The translations under genes and the position numbers were made by a program. Positions 24,381 through 33,689 of a stretch of 36,632 nt of DNA are shown piece by piece (within the stretch, counting starts at the first letter, position 1; each line of letters opens with the position of its first letter). Source of the stretch: Defluviitaleaceae bacterium. GTDB lineage: Bacteria; Bacillota; Clostridia; Lachnospirales; WRAX01. Where the stretch lies: contig WRBK01000020.1 of the NCBI GenBank assembly GCA_009784575.1, positions 1 to 36,632 on the forward strand, written 5' to 3'. The notes beneath the pieces were generated by a model. It was not told the DNA's origin and made no database searches. It saw only the letters and a list, made by a program, of their open reading frames with translations.

Positions 24381-24412
24381 TTGCGGTTAGCAAGGGCATG
24401 GAATAACCGCAA
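24381..24412. promoter_or_regulatory. 9-bp inverted repeat between divergent genes, candidate operator
   Basis: TTGCGGTTA (24381-24389) and TAACCGCAA (24404-24412) are perfect complements separated by 14 bases. The dyad lies just upstream of the XRE -35 box and about 55 bases upstream of the kinase -35 box. A partial third copy, TTGCGAAC, is at 24419-24426. The XRE protein is the obvious candidate binder. Confidence 0.5.
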
Positions 24413-24465
24413 CTAATAGTTGCGAACAACGTATTTATCGCATTTAGTGAGGAAAGCGAAAAGTG

Positions 24466-24494
24466 TTGATTTTTGTCAAGATATATGTTATAAT
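24466..24494 (+). promoter_or_regulatory. Promoter of the hybrid sensor kinase
   Basis: TTGATT (24466-24471) and TATAAT (24489-24494) are 17 bases apart. The start would be near 24501, leaving a leader of about 50 bases that contains AAGGAGG at 24538-24544. Confidence 0.6.
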
Positions 24495-24552
24495 AAACAC
24501 ATTATCTGTATGTAACTTAGTGAACTCATATGCCTTTAAGGAGGTGGCTTTG

Positions 24553-27500
24553 GTGACATATAACCAACTTGTAGAAAATTCAGGAAAGAAACAACAAATA
24601 TCAAAGGAACGCTTAGCTTTATTGCGCGCCTCTATTCTGGCAATGATAATTGTTTTGTTAGGGGGTGCCTTTTTCGTTATTGTCAGCTTCTTTGTATACC
24701 GCGATTTTGCTACCAATTCATATGCTAATCAAGCGTCAGGCATTGCAACTGGCATAGCTGGTTCTATTGACCCAATACGATTTGCTGAGTCTATTGAGGG
24801 CGAAACCCCTGATGAATATTGGTATGATATTTATAATTTAGTAAACACCATTTTTTCACGTTTACATGATGTGGCGTATATATACATAACAGTGCCGTAT
24901 AGGGACGGTCTGTTTTCCTATTATGTTTCAAGCGCGATACCTAGCGGCTTTTTGGTAGTGGAAACCGACCCAAATGTTTTTGGTGAAAATTCGACTGAGG
25001 TTTATTTACATGGAAGCATTGTTACAACAGGCATAATAGATGCTGGGGGATGGGGTGCGCTGGTAGCTGGGCTGTCACCGATTTTTTGCATTGATGGTAA
25101 TGTGATTGGGTTGGTTGGTGTCGATTTTTTTGCACAACCTTTTCTTGATGATGCTACAAATTTGGCACTTTTATTAGGTGCTTTCGTGGTAATTTTGTCT
25201 GGATTTACAGGGGTGATTTTATATCGAAACAACAAGCGCGTTATCATAGAATTAGTAAAAGCATCTGAGATCGCTCACAAATATCTTGATTCATCGCCAC
25301 TGCTTATTGAGATTTGGGATGAAGATTTTAATGTGATTGACTGCAACCAGCAAACCCTTGATATGTTTGGTCTTTCTAGTAAAGAAGAATATATAGCTCG
25401 ATACGATGAGTTTATTCCCGAATTTCAGCCATGCGGCACCCCGTCAAAACAACTAAATGAAATTTATGCAAAAAAGGTGATAGAAGAAGGAGTTGTCAGG
25501 CATGAATGGATGCATCAATTTTCGGATGGAACTCCTTTGCCCGCTGAGGTTACATGTGTACGTGTTGAACAAAACGGCAAATCTTTGATTTTGGGATACA
25601 CACACGATTTGCGAGAAGTTAAGAAAGCAATGGATGAAACCAGGGCGGCTGATGAGCGTGCCGCGCTTCTACTTGATGCCATGCCGCTTGCATCTTTTAT
25701 GACAAAGCGAATAATAGGAGAAGATGGTGCATTATCAGACTTTTCGGCATTGGATTGCAATGAGGCCGCATTAGACTTATTTGGGTTTTCAAGCAAAGAA
25801 GAGGCTGTTTCCCGACTTAAAGACATCTATCCTTTGCCATCAAATGGTACAAGTGTCGAGGAGACAACTCGTGAGCCATCTAAGATTGCTTACGAAAAAG
25901 GTTCACATCGCTTTGAATTTGACTTACAAAGTACAGACGGAACACCTATACCATGTGATGTAATCTTGGTGCGAGTGCATTACAAAGGAGAGCCTGCCCT
26001 AGCTTGCTTTATAAATGATTTACGCAGAGAAAAACGCATGGAAGATGCGGAGAAAAAAGCCCATGTTCTTCTTGAGGCCTTACCTGAGCCTTGCGTTTTG
26101 TTTGATGAAGATTTTAATATGCTTGACTGTAACCAAGCAACCCTAAATTTGTTTTTGATATCAAAAGAAATAGAGATAGAACGTTACCCTAAGGGTGTAC
26201 GGGAGGAATGGATAGATAAATGTACAAATGACCATAAGAATTGTAAAAAAGTCGGAAGTGAAAGTTGTCTCCGCCGTAAATACTTTATGGATAACTATAG
26301 ATACATTTTCCCTGGATATCCCGAGAAAAGAGATGAAATTGAAGAAGGGTTTGCAATGAGGTGTCAAGAGGCAATAGAAGAATCATTGGAAAACAAAGTA
26401 TATCGCTTTAAATATGAACATCTCACATTATATGGCGAGCCTGTTTTATGCGAAATTTCGATTGTACCAGTTAAGCTTGAAAAAACAACAGGTTTTGCTT
26501 GTTATATCCGAGATATTCGTGATGAAAAGCGACGCTTGATTGCGGAAGAAGAAAATATGGCAAAAACGCAATTTTTAACCCGTATGAGCCATGAAATCCG
26601 TACACCGCTGAACTCTGTCATAGGCATATCTGAAATAGAACTGCAAAAAGATATACATATTCAAGAAATTGAGGATGCTTTTAGAAGAATTTATAACTCT
26701 TCTAGGTTGCTTTTGGCTATTATCAATGACATCTTAGACCTATCCAAGGTAGAAGCTGGCAAAATGGAAATAATCCCTGTTGCCTACGAAACGGCGAGCC
26801 TTATAGCGGATACGGTGCAGTTAAACCTTATGGATATGGGCAGCAAGCGTATTGATTTTATCCTTGAGATAGACGAAGCACTGCCGATGCATCTTATCGG
26901 TGATGAGATACGCATTAAGCAGATTTTTAATAATCTCATCTCAAATGCCTTTAAATACACAGATGAAGGCAGTGTGACCCTGAAGCTGTGGATGGAAGAG
27001 TCCTCGGAAGATGACAGCATAACACTTGCTGCTAGCGTAATTGATACAGGGCAAGGTATGAGCCAAGACCAACTCGACAAGCTGTTTTATTCGGAGTTTA
27101 CAAGATTCAATCTACAGCAAAACCGCACAGTCGAAGGGTATGGTCTGGGTATGACCATCACATTCTCGCTAGTTAATATGATGGGTGGAGATATCAAAGT
27201 GCACAGCGAGCTTGGTCAAGGAAGCATCTTCACTGTGTATATTCCGCAAAAACTAGAAAGCAAGCGGTCGCTAGACAAAGAAGTGATAGAAAGCCTAAGG
27301 AACTTTGAATCTGTAAAAAGCTATATGAAAGAAGCGGCAACAATTGAACACGAGCCTATGCCCTATGGTTCTGTCCTTGTTGTGGATGATGTAGAATCGA
27401 ATCTATATGTTGCCAAAGGTCTATTAAAGCCATATAAGCTAGACATTGAGACTGCTTCAAGCGGCATAGAGGCTATTGGGAAAGTTAAAGATGGCAATGT

Positions 27501-28353
27501 ATACGATATTATCTTCATGGATTACATGATGCCAGATATGGATGGCATAGAAACCATAAAAATCTTACATGATATGGGATATAACCAACCGATTATAGCT
27601 TTTACCGCAAACGCAACTATTGGTGCATCCAAGATGTTTTTGGATAATGGTTTCTCGGGTTTTATCTCCAAGCCGCTAAATCCAAGCAGGTTGGATGCCT
27701 ACTTAAAGAAATATATATATGCAAAACAGTCACCAGAGGTCATAGAGGCGGCAAAAACCAAATATCCAAAGCGTAGCAACGAAGCGGATAATGTAAAAAA
27801 TATCTCTGGCAAACTAAGAGAATCGTTTTTGATAGATGCAAGCAAGAGCATAGTCATCTTAGAATCCATGATGCAAATTGAGCCAGAGGATACAGGTGCT
27901 TTAAGACTATATGTAATCCAAGTTCATGCTGTTAAGAGTGCGCTAACAAATATTGGGTGTACAGACCTAGCTAAGACAGCAGGAATACTAGAAGAAGCAG
28001 GACGTAATAATGACATAGACACAATAAAAAGCACCACGCCAAGATTCTTAGACGATTTACGCAGGACTGTAAAGGCATTGACAAGGCGCAGAAGAGATGA
28101 TATCCTTGATGATGAAGAGGATTCGGTATATATAGGTGAACAGCTGCTTGCTATAGCTGAGGCATGTGAGGCATATGACACACAGAGGGTGCAGAGCCTA
28201 TTGAACGCCTTAAAGGAAGTTCCGTTCTCCAGAAATACAACAATAGCTATAGAAAAGATAGAAAAGCACTTATTGTTGAGCGATGACGACAAAGCGGCAA
28301 GGCTAGCAAGAATCACTGCAGACAAAATCTTGAAAAAGGAGGCGCAAGCATGA
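24553..28353 (+). CDS. Membrane hybrid sensor histidine kinase with three PAS domains, REC and Hpt
   Basis: A signal-transduction protein of about 1266 residues. In order: a transmembrane helix (about 25-50), an external Cache-like sensor region (about 50-200), a second helix (about 202-222), and three PAS domains, each with a DCNQ or DCNE motif. Then come HisKA with MSHEIRTPLN (phosphorylated His680), HATPase with NNLISNAFKYTDEG, DTGQGMS and GYGLGM, a REC domain with Asp990 in FMDYMMPDMDG, and an Hpt domain with His1125 in VHAVKSAL. It therefore carries a complete internal His-Asp-His relay. The GTG at 24553 is eight bases after AAGGAGG; an adjacent TTG at 24550 is possible. It overlaps the HD-GYP gene by four bases. 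The ligand is unknown. Confidence 0.92.
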   Translation: MTYNQLVENSGKKQQISKERLALLRASILAMIIVLLGGAFFVIVSFFVYRDFATNSYANQASGIATGIAGSIDPIRFAESIEGETPDEYWYDIYNLVNTIFSRLHDVAYIYITVPYRDGLFSYYVSSAIPSGFLVVETDPNVFGENSTEVYLHGSIVTTGIIDAGGWGALVAGLSPIFCIDGNVIGLVGVDFFAQPFLDDATNLALLLGAFVVILSGFTGVILYRNNKRVIIELVKASEIAHKYLDSSPLLIEIWDEDFNVIDCNQQTLDMFGLSSKEEYIARYDEFIPEFQPCGTPSKQLNEIYAKKVIEEGVVRHEWMHQFSDGTPLPAEVTCVRVEQNGKSLILGYTHDLREVKKAMDETRAADERAALLLDAMPLASFMTKRIIGEDGALSDFSALDCNEAALDLFGFSSKEEAVSRLKDIYPLPSNGTSVEETTREPSKIAYEKGSHRFEFDLQSTDGTPIPCDVILVRVHYKGEPALACFINDLRREKRMEDAEKKAHVLLEALPEPCVLFDEDFNMLDCNQATLNLFLISKEIEIERYPKGVREEWIDKCTNDHKNCKKVGSESCLRRKYFMDNYRYIFPGYPEKRDEIEEGFAMRCQEAIEESLENKVYRFKYEHLTLYGEPVLCEISIVPVKLEKTTGFACYIRDIRDEKRRLIAEEENMAKTQFLTRMSHEIRTPLNSVIGISEIELQKDIHIQEIEDAFRRIYNSSRLLLAIINDILDLSKVEAGKMEIIPVAYETASLIADTVQLNLMDMGSKRIDFILEIDEALPMHLIGDEIRIKQIFNNLISNAFKYTDEGSVTLKLWMEESSEDDSITLAASVIDTGQGMSQDQLDKLFYSEFTRFNLQQNRTVEGYGLGMTITFSLVNMMGGDIKVHSELGQGSIFTVYIPQKLESKRSLDKEVIESLRNFESVKSYMKEAATIEHEPMPYGSVLVVDDVESNLYVAKGLLKPYKLDIETASSGIEAIGKVKDGNVYDIIFMDYMMPDMDGIETIKILHDMGYNQPIIAFTANATIGASKMFLDNGFSGFISKPLNPSRLDAYLKKYIYAKQSPEVIEAAKTKYPKRSNEADNVKNISGKLRESFLIDASKSIVILESMMQIEPEDTGALRLYVIQVHAVKSALTNIGCTDLAKTAGILEEAGRNNDIDTIKSTTPRFLDDLRRTVKALTRRRRDDILDDEEDSVYIGEQLLAIAEACEAYDTQRVQSLLNALKEVPFSRNTTIAIEKIEKHLLLSDDDKAARLARITADKILKKEAQA

Positions 28354-29369
28354 AAAAGACAATATTTGTAGTTGATGATAGTATAAGCAACCTAACCCTA
28401 GCCTCCGAAGCACTAAGCCCTTATTATGCAGTGAGGACTATCCCCACAGGCGAAAAGGCTATTATGCTACTAGAAAAAACAAAGCCAGACCTAATACTTC
28501 TTGATATAGAGATGCCAGATATGAATGGCTTTGATGTGTTAAAGCAACTAAAGAGCAATAAGAACTATAGAGATATCCCTGTTATCTTTCTTACAGCAAA
28601 AACGGATTTTTTTACTGAAATAGAAGCCTTGGAGATGGGTGTTGTGGACTTTATAGGCAAGCCATTTAATCCTGCCGTGCTTCTTAATAGGATAAAGCAT
28701 CATATAGACATAGCGGGGTTGGTAAATGAACGTACCATGCAACTAAATAGTGCGAAAAAGGATATAATCTTTGTTTTGGCAGATGTGGTAGAAAACAGAG
28801 ATGAATCCACAGGCGACCATCTAGGGCGCACAAGCCGACTTGTCAAATTGTTGCTAGAGCATATGATGGTTAAGAATGTGTACTATGACCAGATTTCTGG
28901 TTGGGATTTTGACCTAATTTCTGAATGCTCTTTGCTTCATGATGTAGGTAAAATAAATATCCCTGATGCCATTTTAAAAAAACCAGGCAAATTTACGCCC
29001 GAAGAGCGCAAAATAATGCAGGAACATGTCACTATAGGTGAAAAGATTATCGATAAAATAATAGACCGTAGCGGCGAAAATGTATTTTTGCGCAATTCAA
29101 AGATATTTGCTATATCACATCATGAAAAATGGGATGGCTCAGGCTATCCGTATGGGTTAAAAGGAGAACAAATACCTCTGCAAGGGCGCGTGATGGCTAT
29201 TGTGGATGTATTTGATGCGCTAACGTCCAAACGTATTTATAAAGATGCTTTTACATCAGAGCAATCGCTAAAAATAATCTTAGAGGAAAAAGGCAAGCAT
29301 TTTGACCCGCATATAGCTGACCTATTTCTTGATATCCGAAAGCGGATTTGTGAGATATATTGTGATTGA
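28350..29369 (+). CDS. Response regulator with HD-GYP phosphodiesterase domain
   Basis: A 339-residue cytoplasmic regulator. The receiver domain has the phospho-acceptor Asp52 in LLDIEMPDMNG and Lys104 in GKPFNP. The HD-GYP domain has His197-Asp198 in LLHDVGK, His257 and His258 in ISHHEKWDGSGYP (GYP at 265-267) and VDVFDALTSKR. HD-GYP enzymes degrade cyclic di-GMP to pGpG or GMP. The ATG overlaps the kinase stop (ATGA), and AAAAAGGAGG lies just upstream. The upstream Hpt domain is the likely phosphate donor. Output is expected to be lower c-di-GMP, affecting motility or adhesion. Confidence 0.93.
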   Translation: MKKTIFVVDDSISNLTLASEALSPYYAVRTIPTGEKAIMLLEKTKPDLILLDIEMPDMNGFDVLKQLKSNKNYRDIPVIFLTAKTDFFTEIEALEMGVVDFIGKPFNPAVLLNRIKHHIDIAGLVNERTMQLNSAKKDIIFVLADVVENRDESTGDHLGRTSRLVKLLLEHMMVKNVYYDQISGWDFDLISECSLLHDVGKINIPDAILKKPGKFTPEERKIMQEHVTIGEKIIDKIIDRSGENVFLRNSKIFAISHHEKWDGSGYPYGLKGEQIPLQGRVMAIVDVFDALTSKRIYKDAFTSEQSLKIILEEKGKHFDPHIADLFLDIRKRICEIYCD

Positions 29370-29410
29370 TTTATAAGGGACAGGGCATACAGCATTTACA
29401 ATTGATAAAG

Positions 29411-29450
29411 AAATAGCCGCCCTCAGTAAAGTAGAGCGGCTATTTTAATG
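29411..29450. terminator. Bidirectional terminator between convergent operons
   Basis: AAATAGCCG (29411-29419) pairs with CGGCTATTT (29437-29445), with an inner CTC/GAG. The plus strand continues TTTTAAT and the minus strand TTTCTTTAT. It lies between the HD-GYP gene and the convergent Nudix gene. A second inverted repeat, TTAATATGCC (29455-29464) and GGCATATTAA (29479-29488), overlaps the Nudix stop but lacks a T-run. Confidence 0.75.
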
Positions 29451-29474
29451 TTGGTTAATATGCCATTAATTTGT

Positions 29475-29933
29475 TTACGGCATATTAATAAGCCTAAGTG
29501 CCATTTCTATGGATTTGATTATGTCTTCGTATGTATCTAATTTCATAGCTTCTTCGGGACTAAACCAGCCAATACCATCTATCTCGGCTTCTTGTGGAGT
29601 GGTATCAACATTTTTCGCTTTGCACAAGTATAACAAATCAATATGGTTATGAAGCCCCGTACCCTCAACGTCTGCGCAAATAATTCTTAGTGGCAAAGGA
29701 AGTTCTTTAGCCATATTATCTGATAAGCCAAGTGCGGGTACAGAAGATAAAACCTGAACCTTAACGCCAGTTTCTTCCAATACTTCCCTTGCCGCGGCCT
29801 CGCAAGGAAGCTCATTTGCATCTACATGACCACCAGGGGGAAGCCATTTTCCTTGGCGTTTATGTTTAATCATCAATATATGTCCGCTTTCATTAAATAC
29901 CAGCCCAGTAGCGGTAATTTCGTTTCGTATCAT
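29475..29933 (-). CDS. Nudix hydrolase
   Basis: A 152-residue member of the Nudix family, which cleaves nucleoside diphosphates linked to another moiety. The full Nudix box GX5EX7REVLEETGV is present from GGHVDANE to LEETGV, after KWLPPG. The substrate cannot be inferred. It starts 16 bases after nrdJ with GAGG five bases before the ATG, so it is probably co-transcribed with nrdJ and thus under the same riboswitch. A link to nucleotide pool cleaning would fit that position but is inference. Confidence 0.92.
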   Translation of the reverse strand: MIRNEITATGLVFNESGHILMIKHKRQGKWLPPGGHVDANELPCEAAAREVLEETGVKVQVLSSVPALGLSDNMAKELPLPLRIICADVEGTGLHNHIDLLYLCKAKNVDTTPQEAEIDGIGWFSPEEAMKLDTYEDIIKSIEMALRLINMP

Positions 29934-29949
29934 TTGTGCCTCACTATCC

Positions 29950-32900
29950 CTAAGAACATCCCGTAGTAGTACCGCAATTTATACAAACCTTGCAAACCCC
30001 GCTCTGCACCATTTTATCGCTGCCACAACTAGCGCAGTTTTCGCCGAAAAGTATGTCGGATGCGGTATATGTTAGGCTTTCGGGTGCTATATGCCTTGGT
30101 GCATCGCTACCAGACTTTTTATCTGGCTTAATCTGGCAATTATCATAGTTGCCATAAGAAATATCGATAACTTTGCTGATGAGGTCTGAAACAGATGTTA
30201 CGGCCCCAATATATGGATGCCCAGAAACAAGACCTGATGGCTCATATGCCTGACGACGGTTGATTCTAGCAATGCTTTCCGCTGGTACACCGCTTTGTAA
30301 CGATATGGATATGGTTGTGGAGATGCTGCCAAGCATACCCTTAACCGTTGTACCCTGCTCGCCGCAGAAAGCGAATACCTCGCAAAGCCTCTTAGCATCA
30401 GGCTCAAGCCCAAGGTCTGCTATGTCTTTTTTGCCATAGAAAGATGCCACAACAAACACAGCATTTGTGCCTATCTTCGCCTCATGCACCTCTGCATGTC
30501 TTATGCCAGAAGGTTTTTTGCGGCTAGAACCATTTTTGGTAGAAGGTGGCGTTGGCTTTAGTTCCGCTACATTATAGCCCTGCGCCTCTTTTGAAATAAT
30601 CTGGCTAACAAGGTCAGAAATAGAAGAGGCGGATTTTACAAAAGGATGCCCCTGCACGAGCCCTGACGGTTCATATATCTGCCCTGCATACATCTTTGCG
30701 ATTTCTTCTGCTGGCATACCATGCTGCAACGACTTAGATATGCCGATGCCGATGGTTTCCAAAAGCCCTTTTGTAATAGAGCCTTGGCGACCAGATACAA
30801 TGAATACCTCGGCTAGTTTACCTGCCAATTCACCATCTTCTGGTCCATAAAAGCTAGTAACAACATATATGCGCGTACCAAATTCTGCAAATACAGCTTC
30901 ATGAACACGTGCTTTACGTATGCCACGTGGGCGCACTTTGCCACCGACACCATCTGTCGCGCTCAAAGGCTGGGTTTCCTTGCTTCCATCACGATAAAGC
31001 GCGACAGCCTTAACGCCAAGTTCCCAAGAGAGATTGTATATGTCTTTGATGTATTCCACGGTTGCCTGACGCGGCAAATTAACGGTTTTGCTGATAGCCC
31101 CTGTGATATGCGGGGTCAAAGCTGCAAGCATTTTCACATGGCTTTCTGGGCTAAGGAAACGTTCGCCAGAGCCGCAACGGTTTGCGGTATCAAACACGCG
31201 AAGATGGTCTGGTCTGTGGCTAATATGTGGCGCACCCTCTATCTTGCCGTCTATCATCATGCCGCTGTCGTTAGTTCTCATTATATATTCAACAATGTCT
31301 TCAACTTGCTTTTCGCTGTAGCCCAACTTTGACAGACCATTTCTGATAGCGCGGTTTTCTACCACCATACTACCACCACCAACAAGTTTTTTGAAGGCAA
31401 CATGGCTGAAAAATGGCTCTGCGCTGGTAGAATCGCAATCCATAGCAAAGGCGATAGTGCCTGTAGGGGCAAGTACAGATACCTGCGCATTGCGGTATCC
31501 GTGGACTTTACCTTGCTCCATAGCGGATTTCCAAGTGTCAGCTAGACAGTCCGAAAGATTGCCCATGCCAATAGAGCGCAAGTCCTCATGATTAATGCAA
31601 ACAGGTGTGTACGTCATTTCTTCAAAGCCCATACCTGGTCCGCCAACACTAGCCGCTGCCGCGTGGTTTCGTATCACGCGCTGCATATGCGGTGCATTTG
31701 TTTCATAGCACTCAAAAGCACCAACTTTTTCCGCCATTTGCGCTGATGTGTGGTAGCTCTCGCCTGTCATTATGCTGCATAGAGCAGCACCAAGATTGCG
31801 TGCGCGGTCAGAATCATATGGCAAACCCATATACATAAACAATGCGCCAAGGTTCGTAAGTCCTATGCCTGTTGTGCGGAATTTATGGCTCTTGCGTGCG
31901 ATATCTGCCGTTGGGAATGCTCCCCAATGTATTGTGGATTCCAAAACCATTTGTATTAATTTTATAGCATGGCAATAGCCATCCACATCAAAAGTCTCGT
32001 TTTCTGCGTCATAAAATTTCAAAATATTTATACTGGCAAGATTACAAGCGGTATCATCCAAAAATAGATACTCACTACAAGGATTGCTGCCATTTATTCG
32101 GTTATGCCCAGCACCCAACTCGCCATCTTCGCCAGCGGGGCAGGTATGCCAAGCGTTTATTACATCGTCATACTGCACACCAGGGTCGCCACAACGCCAA
32201 GCGGACTGGGCTATAGCATCCCACATTTCATCCACAGGAATCTCGCTGTTAACGGCATCTGTCACGCGGCCTTTTGTCTGCCATACAGCACCATCTTTAC
32301 CTAAAAGGCGCATAAATGTATCTGGTACACGTACAGAATTGTTTGCATTTTGACCACTTACTGTATCATAAGCATCGCCGTCAAAGCCAGTGTCATAACC
32401 CATTTTGCCCATGGCAGCAACTTTATCTTCTTCTTTAGATTTCCAATTTATGTAATCCATAATTTCTGGATGGTCAAGGTCAAGAATATTCATTTTTGCG
32501 GCGCGGCGCGTTGTGCCGCCGCTTTTTATAGCCCCTGCATTGCGGTCACTAACTTTTAAGAAAGAAAGCAAACCAGAAGATTTGCCGCCGCCAGAAAGAT
32601 ATTCGCCCTTAGCGCGGATTTTGGACCAATTGCTACCCACGCCAGAACCATATTTAAAAAGCAAGGTCTCTGTCGAGAGATTGTCCATCAGGGATTTTGG
32701 ACCGAGCAAAGCATCCTCTACGCCCAAAATAAAGCAAGCACTGCCTTGTGTGCGCTGATAGCTATTTGGAGCTGTCATCACTTTATTTTTCTCTATATCA
32801 AAGTAAAAATGCCCATTTCTTGAGCCTTTTATGCCATATGCATGATAAAGCCCCGTATTAAAAAATTGCGGAGAATTTGGCGCGAAACGCTGGTCTAGCA

Positions 32901-33336
32901 TCATATATGCCAGCTCGTCATACACCACTTGCTTGTCATCATCAGAAACAAGCCCTTCGTCAAGCATAGAAAGCACCCAAAAGCTAACCATGCGATGAAC
33001 AATTTGGCGCATGGAGGTTTCGCCTGCAAATATAACCTTGCCAGCCTCGTCGCGCACCTCTTTTACAAAATATTTGGTGGCAATAATGTCTACCGCGTTT
33101 TGACTATAATGTGTAGGAAACTCAAGCCCGTGCATATCGGCGATGGTCTTGCCTGTCGTGTAATCTTTTAGTACAACCTCTGTGGTCTTCCATTCAAAAA
33201 GCCCATATACCGCCTGCGAAAAGCCATCTATTGCATTTGCAACAGCATCCAAAGCCCCTTTTGCAAAAAATCTACTGACCTTCATACCCCTATCAGCCTT
33301 CCCTTTATTTGCCGCAACCTTAACCGCTTGTCCCAT
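29950..33336 (-). CDS. nrdJ: Adenosylcobalamin-dependent (class II) ribonucleotide reductase
   Basis: An 1128-residue enzyme that makes deoxyribonucleotides using adenosylcobalamin. The substrate-reducing cysteine is Cys201 (GSACF), its partner is probably Cys721 (ANRCGSG), and the radical site is NPCSE with Asn418, Cys420 and Glu422. LAPTGTIAF (622-630) is a conserved phosphate-binding block. The C-terminus has two consecutive TSCPD-type domains (about 802-915 and 941-1057). Each begins with GIR-A-VHEA, contains EVF, GS or GT-KG, and ends YEPSGLV-GHP. The protein ends in a cysteine-rich segment with CASCG and CKVCINCGTTTGC, which re-reduces the active site. It is preceded by a cobalamin riboswitch. 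Confidence 0.96.
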   Translation of the reverse strand: MGQAVKVAANKGKADRGMKVSRFFAKGALDAVANAIDGFSQAVYGLFEWKTTEVVLKDYTTGKTIADMHGLEFPTHYSQNAVDIIATKYFVKEVRDEAGKVIFAGETSMRQIVHRMVSFWVLSMLDEGLVSDDDKQVVYDELAYMMLDQRFAPNSPQFFNTGLYHAYGIKGSRNGHFYFDIEKNKVMTAPNSYQRTQGSACFILGVEDALLGPKSLMDNLSTETLLFKYGSGVGSNWSKIRAKGEYLSGGGKSSGLLSFLKVSDRNAGAIKSGGTTRRAAKMNILDLDHPEIMDYINWKSKEEDKVAAMGKMGYDTGFDGDAYDTVSGQNANNSVRVPDTFMRLLGKDGAVWQTKGRVTDAVNSEIPVDEMWDAIAQSAWRCGDPGVQYDDVINAWHTCPAGEDGELGAGHNRINGSNPCSEYLFLDDTACNLASINILKFYDAENETFDVDGYCHAIKLIQMVLESTIHWGAFPTADIARKSHKFRTTGIGLTNLGALFMYMGLPYDSDRARNLGAALCSIMTGESYHTSAQMAEKVGAFECYETNAPHMQRVIRNHAAAASVGGPGMGFEEMTYTPVCINHEDLRSIGMGNLSDCLADTWKSAMEQGKVHGYRNAQVSVLAPTGTIAFAMDCDSTSAEPFFSHVAFKKLVGGGSMVVENRAIRNGLSKLGYSEKQVEDIVEYIMRTNDSGMMIDGKIEGAPHISHRPDHLRVFDTANRCGSGERFLSPESHVKMLAALTPHITGAISKTVNLPRQATVEYIKDIYNLSWELGVKAVALYRDGSKETQPLSATDGVGGKVRPRGIRKARVHEAVFAEFGTRIYVVTSFYGPEDGELAGKLAEVFIVSGRQGSITKGLLETIGIGISKSLQHGMPAEEIAKMYAGQIYEPSGLVQGHPFVKSASSISDLVSQIISKEAQGYNVAELKPTPPSTKNGSSRKKPSGIRHAEVHEAKIGTNAVFVVASFYGKKDIADLGLEPDAKRLCEVFAFCGEQGTTVKGMLGSISTTISISLQSGVPAESIARINRRQAYEPSGLVSGHPYIGAVTSVSDLISKVIDISYGNYDNCQIKPDKKSGSDAPRHIAPESLTYTASDILFGENCASCGSDKMVQSGVCKVCINCGTTTGCS

Positions 33337-33439
33337 TTTTTTACAACTCCCCCAGCTCTAATCTCTTCTTTTCTTTGGAAAATTAATTATACCAAATTAT
33401 CATCCAAAATGAAACATAATTCTGCAAAAAATACTACCA

Positions 33440-33471
33440 AAAATAAATAAAAAAGACCCGAAAATTTCGGG
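33440..33471 (-). terminator. Rho-independent terminator of the cobalamin riboswitch
   Basis: On the minus strand CCCGAAA and TTTCGGG (33471-33457) form a 7-bp inverted repeat with a tight loop, followed by TCTTTTTTATTTATT. It lies between the aptamer and the nrdJ start, so it can serve as the expression platform by transcription termination. Confidence 0.8.
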
Positions 33472-33552
33472 ATAACAAAAAACGCAAACGCCCTAAAAAT
33501 AAGCATTTCTAATGGTCATCCCCCCTATGCTCTGTAGAGTAGAAAGATTATA

Positions 33553-33667
33553 GAACAAAGCAAGTGTCACGACTTAGGTGGCAAGTATGAAAACCGCCAA
33601 CCAACACGGTAGCAGGACTGCTTGGGATTCTCACCCAATTCCTTATTAATGCATGGCAACTTTGTTC
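33553..33667 (-). promoter_or_regulatory. Cobalamin riboswitch aptamer
   Basis: On the minus strand the RNA carries the B12-box type sequences GTTGCC, TTAATAAGGAAT, TGGGTGAGAATCCCA, GCAGTCCTGCTACCGTG and TTGCCACC. An 8-bp closing stem pairs GAACAAAG (33667-33660) with CTTTGTTC (33560-33553). The terminator at 33440-33471 follows. High cobalamin should terminate transcription. The downstream gene is a B12-dependent enzyme, so this does not fit simple feedback on B12 synthesis or uptake. In other bacteria such switches on class I or III reductases shut off the B12-independent enzyme; here the B12-dependent enzyme itself is controlled. Confidence 0.9.
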
Positions 33668-33689
33668 CGAATATTTAGTTATTATACTA

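Noticed and set aside
29455-29488. 10-bp inverted repeat at the Nudix stop as a second terminator
   Set aside because: No T-run follows on either strand, and the neighbouring 29411-29450 hairpin is a better terminator.
162-33492. Shared 10-mer GGCGTTTGCG in the small RNA (162-171) and, on the minus strand, in the riboswitch expression platform (33483-33492)
   Set aside because: A single 10-base match in 36 kb has no supporting structure and is probably chance.
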